DNA of 64,000 bases, taken from positions 359,603 to 423,602 of the forward strand of contig CAJNDS010002448.1 of NCBI GenBank assembly GCA_905221605.1. The letters run 5' to 3'. This document shows positions 35,548 to 45,486 of the stretch, piece after piece. Origin of the DNA: Symbiodinium natans (Eukaryota; Sar; Dinophyceae; Suessiales; Symbiodiniaceae). The position numbers were made by a program, and so were the translations under genes. Below the pieces are notes generated by a model that was not told the DNA's origin, ran no database searches, and saw nothing but the letters and a program-made list of their open reading frames with translations. The number at the start of each line of letters is the position of its first letter. Position 1 is the first letter of the stretch.

Positions 35548-38089
35548 GTGAATATACCCCGGCAGCGGATGCTTTGTGTCAACCTTTGTCAGTCAAGCCA
35601 TGAAAACACGAAGTAAGATAAAGGGATAAACAAAACTAGAGCAGGGCTTCGGGCATCTCATTACTGCTGCAGTTCCGCATTTTTTCAGCATTGTCAGAGT
35701 AAGCAAGGGCTTGGCTGGGGCATTTGAGCTTAGGCACTAAAGGGCTTAGAGCAGCCGTTTGTTGAATCCAGTCCCTCAAAACACCTTCCTGGAACCCCAA
35801 ATCCCGAACCTAAACCCAAAAGCCCTAAGCCCGTAGGCAAGGCACTGAGTGCTGGCAGAACTTTAGTTGACACCCTCATCCCACAGAATGGCCTAATGTC
35901 CTCTTTCTACTCATGGATGCCAAGGCTTCATTCACATACATTCGGGAATCACAAGAACCGGCGATGGTATAGGCTTTGGGCAGGCGAGTATCCGAGTATC
36001 CCAGAAGTTCACCACACGCTCGTGCGACATGGAGGCCACGGAGGCCCTAGTTTTCCACAAGGACCGGCATTGCCACACAACGGTCCTCTGACCTGGCACG
36101 CCGAGGTCGGTCACACGTTCTGTCGTTTAATGCGGTTCAAAAGATGGCTGAGTCCGTTAGAGCCGTTGACGCTTCACCTGTCGCGTTACCGCAGGTACTG
36201 CCGCGTCGTCTGACCTGGCCAGCCTCATGTCTGTCAGCCCTCGTGGCGGGGAGGTTCACTGCAGTCGCCTCTCAATCTGTCTGTTGCCACCTTGCAGCGC
36301 CACGGCAGTCTCCCTCCACATTTTTTGCATTTTAGGCCCGTGATTGTTGCTCGATGCACTCAGAAACAGCAGCGACTAACGGAAGATGAAGAAAGTAGAC
36401 GGCGGAGCCATGGCACTGTGGAAAGGGACACTCTCCCCCGCGGCACGAGCTGCTTCCAATCTCCCCCCCCCCCCCCCCCCCAACTATGGTTGGCAAGCTA
36501 CCCAAACACAAAAACAATGCTTTTTTGTCTTGCCCATCAGAGATAGAAGCTCAGTTTCAAAGGGTTTCGAGCTCCTACTTACCCCTTTCCCATGAATGGA
36601 GGGCCTTCATGGCATCTGGAACCCATCACCCACTTGAGCTCTTCTGGCACAAACCTGCGTTCTGAAGGCCCAAGGTCACCATGGCCGAGTTTCAGCCAAT
36701 GCAACCGCCACACAAATGGGGGTGGTGCGAATTTCATCGCGAGGCGCCACACTCAAGACCAGGGCGGGACAGCTGCTGTTTAAGTGCTATTATTGCGGAT
36801 GCAGCATCACGGGTATCTGCAACTTTCTCGCCGGTAAGGAGTCACTACAGGCATCGGCCCAGCCCCGAGTAAACAGCGAGGAAGTGGGCGCAAGAAGGCA
36901 TTAGCTACCAGTCTAAAACAAGAAAGTACAAGTATGCAAGCCAGCCTTGGTTGCGCTTTGCGCGACTCATGGCATGAAGAATGCATACACTGGGATCTCC
37001 AGGTTGTCCAGGACCTGACGCTCCCAGCGGCATCCCACCCCCAACGGCTTCTGCGTGTCAGGATGGACGGGCGCTTTGCGCCTGAAGGCGCAGCCGTGAG
37101 AGATCCGGATCATACCTTCGCCCCAGCAATCAGGCCGGCCGTTGCGGAAGGCTTCCCTTGGTCCAGCGGCAGGTCCGGGTAACCCCCGTCTTTTTTTTAA
37201 GGGGCGTAGAAGGGATCCTTAAGAGATCCTTACAAGAACCTGGCTTCTTTAGCATCAGCTCAGCAAGAACAGAAGGGTCAAGCACACATTCTGGCAGTTC
37301 GAGGCTCTGTGGCAGCTTGAGCGCATCAGCATCCGCATCGGACAGTTCAGAAGATCCCGCCCCATACTTGTCGGACCAGTCCTCAGCAGTAAGCACAGCT
37401 GAAGTCCGACGGAATGCCAAGAATAGGGAGGCGGCTCGGGCATGACTTGGCTTCTTCTGCTGCCTCCTATTTAGTCGAGTTCATATGGCACTGCGCTGTT
37501 CACAGCCGAGCCGCTGCCTCGTAGATGTTCGAGACTGCGCAGCAGATTACGGCACCTTCCAGATGGCGCCTTCGCACCTCTCTGATCCACTGGCAGCACC
37601 AGCCTTGGAGATAGGGTTTAGAAGTCGAGTCATGGCGAACCTCGATGCGCCCAAAGAAACCATAACAGGGCCTTGAACATCCCTGAATTCCCAAGTCAAG
37701 CAGCACTTGTAGCTGACTCCAACATCCGGCTCCTGCCTGGCACTACGCGATTCCACGAGGGCTCGCCATTTCTGATCACGGTCTTTCACCTGTCTCCCCC
37801 AACACCGTAACTTAAAGAACCCCAGACCGACATTTTGTGTAGGCTAGAATTGTACCAAGGCCTTACAAGATCCGGGCCAGCGACTGCCGGAACTGGGACG
37901 CTATCCCGGCCGCAGTCGCTGCAAGGATGGGTCCAGCTGCTGTCGTCTGCGGTGTTCCCGAAGACCAGTTCATCTCCGAACCAAACGGTGGCCGTGCCTG
38001 GGCACAGGCGGCCGCTGTATCAGCTATCTGAACCCTGCACGGGAGGCTTCGCAGGGCTTCCAAGGCTGACAGTAAATGGTTGCAGGATT
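35548..38089. other. No firmly recognisable gene
   Basis: Possible coding stretches are minus 37420-37200 (AEDWSDKYGAGSSELSDADA...), minus 37789-37547 and plus 36680-36790 (MAEFQPMQPPHKWGWCEF). All have tolerable composition but no known motif. A C16 run lies at 36466-36481. Confidence 0.35.
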
Positions 38090-38130
38090 TCAGAACGCGA
38101 GTACGTTTTCTGGGATACGCGGTCTACAGC

Positions 38131-39083
38131 CTACGCATCTCCGCAATGCTGAGCTGAGTCGCTGCCATGTTCGGTTTCGTTCAGCCTCGCCATTACGAAC
38201 TCGTAGGCGCTTCCCCCAGGGACCGAGGCGCCCGCCGTCTTGAATCTCTTCCGCATCATGACCGAGCAGTCGTAGTTGTCGTAGAAGGTGAAGATGATTC
38301 CCGTCCCTGCCACCTCCTTGCACTCCTCCACGAAGCCTAGGTCTGCCTGCAGCTCCTCTGATGCCAGCTTTAAGAGCCACCAGGCCTGGGTTGCCTGGAT
38401 GGCCTCCAGTATGAACCTGCGGCTCTTCCGGAGCTCTGAGGAGGCAAACTCGAGGCACATGCCATTCCTCCTCACCGCGGCCAGCACCACCTCTCATGGC
38501 ACAGGCTTCCTGCTGCCATCTACTCCAGAGACGATAGAAGCCGCAGCAGAAGCCTCTGCTAAGAAGCCCCGGCTCAAACATGACTTGAACTTGTAACTTA
38601 AAACGCCCTGAAACCCCAAAAGCCGTCAAGAGGTCCTCCTATGCCCATGGAAAGCTTCGGGGCCTCCCAGTCACCCTTCAGCTCCTCCGCAGCGAACTCC
38701 AAGGCTAGAGGGGTCTCCTGAAATCTCGCTCCCGCTCTCCCGCAAACTCGGATTCGTCAACCGCTTTGCTATGGAATTTTTGTGTGCATCCCAAAAAGGC
38801 CCTAGTGTAGAGAGCCCTCGGGGCATTTTCCATGCGCTCCTTCGGCGATAAAGTTGACTGTTTGAATTCGATCCCCAGGCTTCCGCAAAATTTGCAGCTT
38901 CTAGCATCCCTACACACAAGTGGGGGGATTTTCCCAAAAAGGCAAAAATTATACATTTAAAAAAAAAAAAACATCGCAGCGCTTGCATTCGGAAGTCCCT
39001 CACCGCTGCGAGGACAACAGCCCGGTTCTGCTTCAGCAGCCGGCCCGCAAACTGCAGCGCTAAGCCACCTGGGCTCCACAATC
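38131..39083 (-). CDS. DUF4116-repeat protein, three exons
   Basis: Minus-strand exons at about 39083-38978 (GLALQFAGRLLKQNRAVVLA), 38712-38660 (LALEFAAEELKGDWE) and 38490-38131 (VLAAVRRNGMCLEFASSELR, then AWWLLKLASEELQAD, ending at a stop) carry the 'vvlaAvrqnG.aLefAseeLk.dr' repeat of DUF4116. This is an uncharacterised repeat family expanded in dinoflagellates and some protists. The final exon ends with the usual C-terminal tail (SVPGGSAYEFVMARLNE). Exon borders are approximate. The 5' exons, usually a ubiquitin-like domain and more repeats, should lie at higher coordinates. The retrotransposon starts only about 130 bp upstream of the first visible exon, so it has inserted into this gene or just 5' of what remains of it. 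Confidence 0.7.
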
Positions 39084-39209
39084 TCGAGAGCCCCAATATA
39101 GCAACAACGAGTGCTAAACCTTGCCATAGTGTGATATATATATATATATATATATGTATGGATACATATACATATATATATATGTGCATATGTATGTATG
39201 TATACATAC

Positions 39210-39506
39210 TGTGAAGTCGACCAGCACTGGACTTGCACTAAGCCAATGCAATCACAGCCCGGTCACGCTGTTTTACGACTTCGTGAGTCCAAGCACTTGT
39301 GCAGCTACGCCTGAGTGCGTCCGGTCGGACCGCACAGCAACCTAGGAGCTACTGTACGCCTCTACCGTGCTCAAAGGCACAAGCTCGGTACATGAGCCAA
39401 AATATTGGCATTGATACGAATTGCAAATCTACACATGCAAAGGAAAACTACAGTACTGGTTCTGGCAGCTCTGCACATGGAACGTGCGTGCTTAGACCTG
39501 CTCACA
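39210..39506 (-). repeat. 3' LTR (297 bp)
   Basis: Direct copy of 56077-56372, beginning TGTGAAGTCGACC and ending GACCTGCTCACA on the plus strand. The sequence corresponding to the spliced-leader-like motif is mutated here (ATGAGCC in place of TTGAGCC). Confidence 0.97.
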
Positions 39507-39516
39507 TTCGCCCCTC
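39507..39516 (-). other. Polypurine-tract-like sequence
   Basis: On the minus strand the 3' LTR is preceded directly by GAGGGGCGAA. It is short and has one pyrimidine, but it is in the place where plus-strand priming occurs. Confidence 0.45.
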
Positions 39517-40198
39517 AGCCGAGGCTTCCAGCTCATCTCGAGCTCGGAGTGCAGCAGGCACTCGCGCTGAACACAGAAAGGGAAGGGCGAGGGTGTCGCG
39601 TGCGACCATGGTGGTCCGCACATCATGAGCATTGGCATGCGGCAGGGACGCTAGCCCGCACCACCACAACGAACGCACGACGACAGCAACCCTCAGCAGC
39701 CCTTAACCACCCTTTCCCAGGAGGTCCTCACCCTTTTGCTGGTGGGCGAGGCTCTTGAATCCTCGAGCTGGTCTCTAGCTGCCAGTACGCAGACTAGGGT
39801 ACAAACTATGGTACACTGTACACTTCCGGTCCTAAGCTACGGCTACGGCTACTCACCTATCTGGAACTACCCTACGGGCTACCGGACTCAGCGAGAGCCG
39901 CGCACATGGCTTGTGCCGCAGGCAATGCAGCTCACACGCGCTTCGGCGAGCGCATTGCCGCGACCAGGACACGGTCCGCAGCACCTGCAAAAGAGCACCC
40001 TCAGCACGAGGGGCCACAGGCAGGGCGGAGGAGAAAGGTGCGGGGAATGCAAAATGGGCAGGTTTCCAACCTGCCGCGGCTTTTCGCCCGCAGTCAAGCA
40101 AAAGAAAATGCAAAAGGTTGGCGAAGCAACGTGCCGTGCTGCAACGCCTGCTCTGATAATGCGTGGATGCATACCACGCCGCGCCGACTGGCCGCAGC

Positions 40199-42432
40199 CT
40201 ACTCGATACCCTGTGGAGCAGTGTTGGGGGCACGAGTGGCGTTGCCAGCAACGTTGGAGCTACTGGCTCGCTCCAACTGAGGGCGCCTTGCGACCGCCTC
40301 ATCGAGGGAGAATGCCTCAGCCGACACCCTCTGGAAATCCTCGATGTAGGACTGCGCGACCGGGTGCGTCTTGGCGACCTCAAGCCTAAGCCCTGCCTCC
40401 GCATTGGCTTTGCTGCTTGTGGTAAAATTGAGGCTCCCAATCAGCACCACCGCGCCATCAGGCCGCAGTAGGCAAAGGGCCTTGGCATGGTGAAGCCCTT
40501 GGATACCGGTACCTACTTTAGCCCCGCGGCCGTCGCGAGCATAGGCGTCGCGCACGGATGTGCCGCAACCCACCTTCACCTCGGCGCCTGCAGCCGCCAA
40601 GCGTTTCAACGCTTGCCACTGCAGTTTGGTGCGGTGGCATTGTCCCATGTCGGCGACAATCCGAACGCCTGCGCCCTTGCTAAGCGACGCTTCGATTGCC
40701 TCGATGCAGGATGGGCAATCTAAGCTGTACGCCCGGATGTAGATCACATCCTCTGCTGCTCCAGACCCAAGCAGCGTTTGGGCGGCCTGAACGTATGGCC
40801 CGCCCGCAAGGAATTCCGCTTCTTTGACTGGAGAACTCCTAGCGGGGACTGGGCCCTTGTTCCTCCGGCTGGGTGTGCGCGCCACAGTGGCAGTGGCGGC
40901 ACGTTGCACGAAGCCGGACTGTGCGTGGGCTGCGCTCGCTCCATCTGCTGGGGCCGCGGCCAGGTCACGACCCGCGAGCCCCTGAAAGCAGGAGAGCCCG
41001 CGGCTCTTGGCCGCAAGTTGGGAGAAGCATCCTTCACTGTTCCCCAAACCCAACACAACCTTACCCTTAGCTAGGGCTTCGGAGGCGGTACTCCGAATGG
41101 AGTCTGTGAGCGCAGAACCCGCGCCTCGCTGGGCCGCGTGCAAAAACCCTAGGGATCGAGCGGTGTCCATTGCGGCATCGCAGTGCCCGCAACGTCCCTC
41201 TGCTAGGTAAGCACGACAGCCACAGGCAGCTGTCTCCTCCTTGAGGTGCACCCAAACTTTATGGGTCACCCCTTTCTTAGTGCTCGCGACCTCAAACGTC
41301 GCTTCAGAGCCAAGGAGTTGAGACAGCCGCGCCTCAGGGGCCGCGGTGTTGCCATGTCGCAGATGCGCAATGCGATTGGCAACGGCACGACTCACGTACC
41401 ACAGAACAGCGCTGCACAAGATCACTACTACCAGAGTGATGGCTGTTCCGGCGACCCACACGGTCCGCCTGGCCCCATGACCGATTTCCTCGACAACGTC
41501 GGCCGAAATTGTTGCAACCGCGTGCGTGGAGTCCTCGACAACATGCACAGCCCCGCGGTGCAACTGCAAGGCAATCGGCGCCGACGCTGCAGCCGCCAGG
41601 CCCCACCAGCCGTTGATGTTCCCGTTGAGGGCGTGCATCAACCGATTGAGGAGCCCGCGACCCAGGAAAAAGGGGGTCCGCGGCGGAAGCGGAACACTTG
41701 GCGGCGGCCGGGCCGACCCGCACGGGAAGGCTGGGACCCAGCTTGTGCTTGGGCGGGGTTGGAGCGCGGCAACTATGCCCGCGGCGTAAGCGCCCCAGGC
41801 GTACCTGCCCCTCCCCTTGGGCTTGCCCTTGGCATCGGACTTGCCTCTGCCCTTCGGCTTGCCCTGGCCCTTGCCACGGGCATCTGCCCAAGCACTCCAA
41901 GGGTCGCGGCCCTTGCCGTACGTCGCTTCTTCGCGACGTCGCTTACCGCCCCTCTTCTTGTGTTTGTTTCTAAGAAGAGGTTGGATGGTTTCTTGGTCCA
42001 TCGCAAGATTGGCCAGAAGGATCTCGTGCTCCAGCTCGTCCTGGCTGCTTTCGGAGCCAGAGTCCCTCTCTTCGCCACGCCGCGGATCAGGGATCCCGCG
42101 AGAGACGACCTCTGCCAAACGGAGAGGGGTGCTGCAGCGAAAGCACAGCTGCCTGAATGAAAGATTCCATTCATAGCAGTTAGGGCACTGCCACCCTGCA
42201 ATGCGGAGCGCTTCGCTGATGTGGTCATCGCGCTCCGCCTTCTCCGCCTGGCGCCGCTCTCGCTTCTTGGCGCGCTCGGCCGCCTGCGCCTCCTCGGCCG
42301 CCTGGAGGGCTTCAGCGAGTTCCTCATCGCTGAGAAGCCTCGCGGCATCCGCCCGCGCTTGTTGGTCTTCAAGCGCTTCGGCAGAAACCCTCCGCCTCCA
42401 TTGCTCGGGCGCGGTTTGAGGGTCTACCTCCC
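40199..42432 (-). CDS. 3' cargo ORF: RanBP2 zinc finger, membrane segment, SWIM-like finger, PLD-like domain
   Basis: The frame is open from the TGA near 42450 to the stop at 40199; no ATG opens it. Early in it comes a charged helical stretch, then a RanBP2-type zinc finger (W-Q-C-P-N-C...N...C-F-R-C, about 42195-42140), a fold that often binds single-stranded RNA. Numbered from the TTG at 42118: a Lys/Gly/Arg-rich basic stretch at 50-105; a transmembrane helix at about 220-245; a SWIM-like C-x-C-x8-C-x-H motif (Cys299, Cys301, Cys310, His312); and at about 436-606 a phospholipase-D/Nuc-type domain with HHAKALC followed by IGSLNFTTSS. The usual HxKx4D aspartate is replaced by Leu, though an Asp follows three residues later (Asp554), so activity is uncertain. 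Expression probably needs a frameshift from the preceding ORF, whose stop overlaps this frame at a GGTGGTGGGAGG run (about 42424-42437). Confidence 0.65.
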
Positions 42433-44766
42433 ACCACCCGATGTCGATCCCTCATCCGCGGTGCCTGCCTCCATCTCAACCGAGACCTCCTCGTCCTTGA
42501 CAACCTCAGCTTCCTCCTCCTGTTCCTCCTTGACCAGGGGCTCTTCTTGCTCCCGGCCAACGTTGAGGTGGGACTCAGTGCGAACCTCGGCGCGCATCAA
42601 AATGACGTCAAGGCTATCCGCGGCTGGGTCGCCCGCGAAGAAGGAATCGATCTCCTGGGCATGGAGATCGTCAAGAGGCGTCACCAGGTCTGGCGAGTAA
42701 TCCCGCTTGGAACGACGACGCTCTGCCAGGCGTTGCTGAACGTCGCTCGTCGGCGGCCCGAGGGCCCGCCCGCGCGGAGCGGCCTCCCGCGGAGGTCCAT
42801 GCTCGGCCTCCTCCGTGGGCTCGCTCTTGGGCGTGGACCCTCCACCGCTACTCTCTGGAGCGGGATCCAGCTCGGGGTCATCGCGAAGCCACCCCGGTGG
42901 ATGACTACCACCATAAATGTGGTGCGATCCGTCCTCAAGCTGGATTCGGTCCCCTCTCTTCAGGAGCGGGACCTTCGAGTGATCGTACCCGTTGGCTTTG
43001 TGGTACCGAATCACTCGGAGCATGGGCACCTCCCCATACCCACCGTCCTTTCCTCGGCGGAACAACCGTCCCCGCCAGTCTTGACGAAAAGGGTCAAGAG
43101 GTGCGGAGGGGCTGATCCCCAGGTTGGGCGGAAGAGAGGCGCCATGGCAGGCCGCCTGATGCAAGTGGTATTGCACCAGCGACTCAAAGGCCAGCCCGCA
43201 CCCAGGAGCTGAGCATCCATAGTGGCCGTCAGCATTGGGGCGAGGCACCTCTGGGGTGGGGGCGGACCGGACGGTCCCGCCTCTTGAAGGCCTGGCGGAA
43301 CTGCTCGATCCCGCACCCCCGGGGGCATCCTGACCATCGTCAGACACCTCTTCCCCGTCGGCGCCTTCCCTGGCCGCCCGATTCTCTCCCCCACGGCGCA
43401 GAGTTTTGAGGGATTCCTCACGCTTGGTGATCTTTTCTAACTTCACCATCGCGGTTCCCGCCACCTCCAGTATTCTCGACTGGAGTTTCTGCGCTCTCAG
43501 AAGAGCTTCGGACCGCGCGAGGTACTCCTTCGCGGTGCTGACCACCGATTGGCCAAGTTCGAGGACTCCTTCCTCTATGCTCCCGGCCTGGGCCCCACCA
43601 GCGGGCTCTTCGTCCTCCTTCACCTTGACCGCGGCTTGGGGCGCCCGCGTGTCGGGAAGATCCGAGCTGGAACTATCTTCCTCGACACCTTCAGCTTCTT
43701 GGGCTGCCTCTTCCTCGAGCGAGTCTTCGGCCTCGAGGGCATTGGGGCCAGGGACGTTGCGCCTAGGATACTCCTTGGGCTTCGCTGGAAAGATCGAAGT
43801 CTTAGGAGCCCCTGAAGCACGCCCTTTGGCCTTAGGCGCGGCCTTAGGAGGGGTAACAGGTCGGGCGGCCCCCGCGGCCATGACACGGCCCGCAGGGGCC
43901 AGCACAACCGTCGAGGAGCTCGCCGCGCCACTGCTGGCCGCAGCAGCTTGGGACGCTTGGACCGTGCCCAGTTTCGGTCCTCGCCCCAACGGCGGGTGGG
44001 GGCCCGCACTGATGTCGCCTAAACTCCTTAGGTCGACATGCTGGATCAACCGATCCACTTCTAACTCAGCTATTAAGATGGAGTAAACAGCTGAGCCTTT
44101 GGGGAGTGCCCAGATGCGGGAGATGCCGGTGGCTCTAATCTGGCCAGTGAGAGCCACCCCATCTGCTCCCGCATAGATAGGCACTCCGGCGTCCCGCAGG
44201 ACCGCCAACCGGACCTCGACTATGCAAGTCGATCCGCGGCGGAACCCGCGTCTCCCGTCCTCCCACTGCGTGGGGCAGTGCCCTAGGACGTAGTGCACCC
44301 CGAGGCGGCCTCCCGGCCCGCCGCCGGGGACCAAGCCATTCTCGATCAGGCTCGGCACGACATGCAAGTCCGTGCCGTGCCACATGGCCGGGCCATGCCG
44401 ATATATAAGATCGTTGACGGCGGTCTCACTTAGGCCCTCCATCATGAATCCCATAGGATGGCCGCAATCGGCCGAGTGGCCTTGGAAGGCACGCAAGTAG
44501 CCAGCGTACGAGGTATCCAACCTCGGTTTCCGCTGGTTGGCGTCGTGCGCGACCGCCTGGTTGTACTGGTTGATGGTGATGCCGAGTTGTTCGATCAACT
44601 CATCAACCGGGTAGAGGCCGCCCGGAGCGAACCGGCCTCTACAACCAGCTTCGCCGTGCCGCATGCATCGGGTCTGCTGCACGTCGTCGATCGTGGGCGG
44701 GCCCTTTCGGCCCTTCGGGCCTGGACTCTTGCTCTTGCCCCTGCCCTTCGACCCTCCTCCACCCAT
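42424..44766 (-). CDS. KptA/Tpt1-type RNA 2'-phosphotransferase domain protein (C-terminal part of the long ORF)
   Basis: This block is in frame with the integrase/RT ORF but has its own ATG at 44766 (MGGGGSKGRGKSKSPGP) after about 700 bp of poor-quality coding. Counting from the GTG of the long ORF (49596), residues 1644-1850 follow the KptA/Tpt1 family in order: RHGEAGCRGRFAPGGL, PRLDTSYAGYLRAFQGHS with the hallmark QGHS, WHGTDLHVVPSLIENGL with HGT, GGRLGVHYVLGH (the R.HvHL strand) and GVPIYAGADGVALTG. Tpt1/KptA enzymes remove an internal 2'-phosphate from RNA with NAD, the last step of tRNA splicing in fungi and plants. The key Arg and His positions appear kept. Then follow an acidic linker, a C2H2-like finger (residues 2128-2151) and a Glu-rich C-terminus ending at 42424. 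Confidence 0.75.
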   Translation of the reverse strand: MGGGGSKGRGKSKSPGPKGRKGPPTIDDVQQTRCMRHGEAGCRGRFAPGGLYPVDELIEQLGITINQYNQAVAHDANQRKPRLDTSYAGYLRAFQGHSADCGHPMGFMMEGLSETAVNDLIYRHGPAMWHGTDLHVVPSLIENGLVPGGGPGGRLGVHYVLGHCPTQWEDGRRGFRRGSTCIVEVRLAVLRDAGVPIYAGADGVALTGQIRATGISRIWALPKGSAVYSILIAELEVDRLIQHVDLRSLGDISAGPHPPLGRGPKLGTVQASQAAAASSGAASSSTVVLAPAGRVMAAGAARPVTPPKAAPKAKGRASGAPKTSIFPAKPKEYPRRNVPGPNALEAEDSLEEEAAQEAEGVEEDSSSSDLPDTRAPQAAVKVKEDEEPAGGAQAGSIEEGVLELGQSVVSTAKEYLARSEALLRAQKLQSRILEVAGTAMVKLEKITKREESLKTLRRGGENRAAREGADGEEVSDDGQDAPGGAGSSSSARPSRGGTVRSAPTPEVPRPNADGHYGCSAPGCGLAFESLVQYHLHQAACHGASLPPNLGISPSAPLDPFRQDWRGRLFRRGKDGGYGEVPMLRVIRYHKANGYDHSKVPLLKRGDRIQLEDGSHHIYGGSHPPGWLRDDPELDPAPESSGGGSTPKSEPTEEAEHGPPREAAPRGRALGPPTSDVQQRLAERRRSKRDYSPDLVTPLDDLHAQEIDSFFAGDPAADSLDVILMRAEVRTESHLNVGREQEEPLVKEEQEEEAEVVKDEEVSVEMEAGTADEGSTSGGGR
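43872..43900. repeat. Dispersed GC-rich ~25-bp motif (example copy)
   Basis: The shared core is close to GCGGCCAGGACACGGCCCGC. Copies: 39957-39980, 40953-40978, 43872-43900, 44833-44855, 44891-44922, 44966-44996, 50755-50781, 52390-52417, 54904-54930 and 55979-56002. All lie inside the retrotransposon and fall in coding and spacer DNA in different frames. Confidence 0.7.
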
Positions 44767-44769
44767 CGC

Positions 44770-45480
44770 GGCACTGAGGCCCGCGGCTTTGCTGGACCTC
44801 CGATGGGCGAGGAAAACCTGACGCGCCCTTGAGCGGCCAGGACACGGCCCGCTGCAAGGGGCCGGTGTGCAGTAGTGGTAGGCAGCCGCTCCCGCGCGGC
44901 CAGGGCACGGCCCGCAGCGGGGCCTTGTGGTTGACCACGAAGGTCCGGGCGACCGATCGGTCGCTCCCGCGCGGTCTGGTCGCGACCCGCAGCGGGGCGC
45001 AGTGCACAGGCACGAACGCGGGGAGGGACTACCTACCCTAGGTTCTACAACACACTTGAACCGCTGCGGCGGGGGTTTGGGGAGTTTCCTTAAGGTCTGG
45101 GCTCTAAGGCTTCTAAGGCTTCTGCTTCGACCTTGGACCGAACCTCTAGGCCTGCTTGCAAAACACTGGCTGCGAGACAGAGGAACGAAGCTGCACGCGA
45201 CGAACGACGAAAAATCCTTCTGCCCGCAGACCGGCGACCTGGGAAACGGCCCGCCCCAAAAACACCCGCCCTGAACACAGAAACACCCGAACAGCCCCAA
45301 CATCCTGAGCATCAGAACGCGCGTGGGGTGATTCTGGTCTGAGCGCGCCGCGTCATGGTTCGCGCGCTTGGTGTTGTGCGCACCGCGAACGCCTAAGGCT
45401 TCAAGAGCAGACGACGCGCTCTGCGGAGCTGCGACTGCCCCTTTGGCGCACGCTTCGCGCACCGCCCCCTCGGCTTGGGC
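44770..45480 (-). other. Low-quality coding spacer between RT palm and KptA
   Basis: The frame stays open, but the translation (residues about 1405-1610) is rich in Cys, Pro, Arg and Ser with no domain. The DNA holds three copies of a GC-rich 25-base motif (44833, 44891 and 44966). It reads more like an untranslated spacer or an intron than protein. Confidence 0.5.
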
Positions 45481-45486
45481 ATCAGT

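Noticed and set aside
41246-42160. Plus-strand ORF of 304 codons (41246-42160) and similar plus-strand ORFs across 40-55 kb
   Set aside because: Antisense shadows of the GC-rich retrotransposon ORFs, whose minus-strand translations carry recognisable domains.
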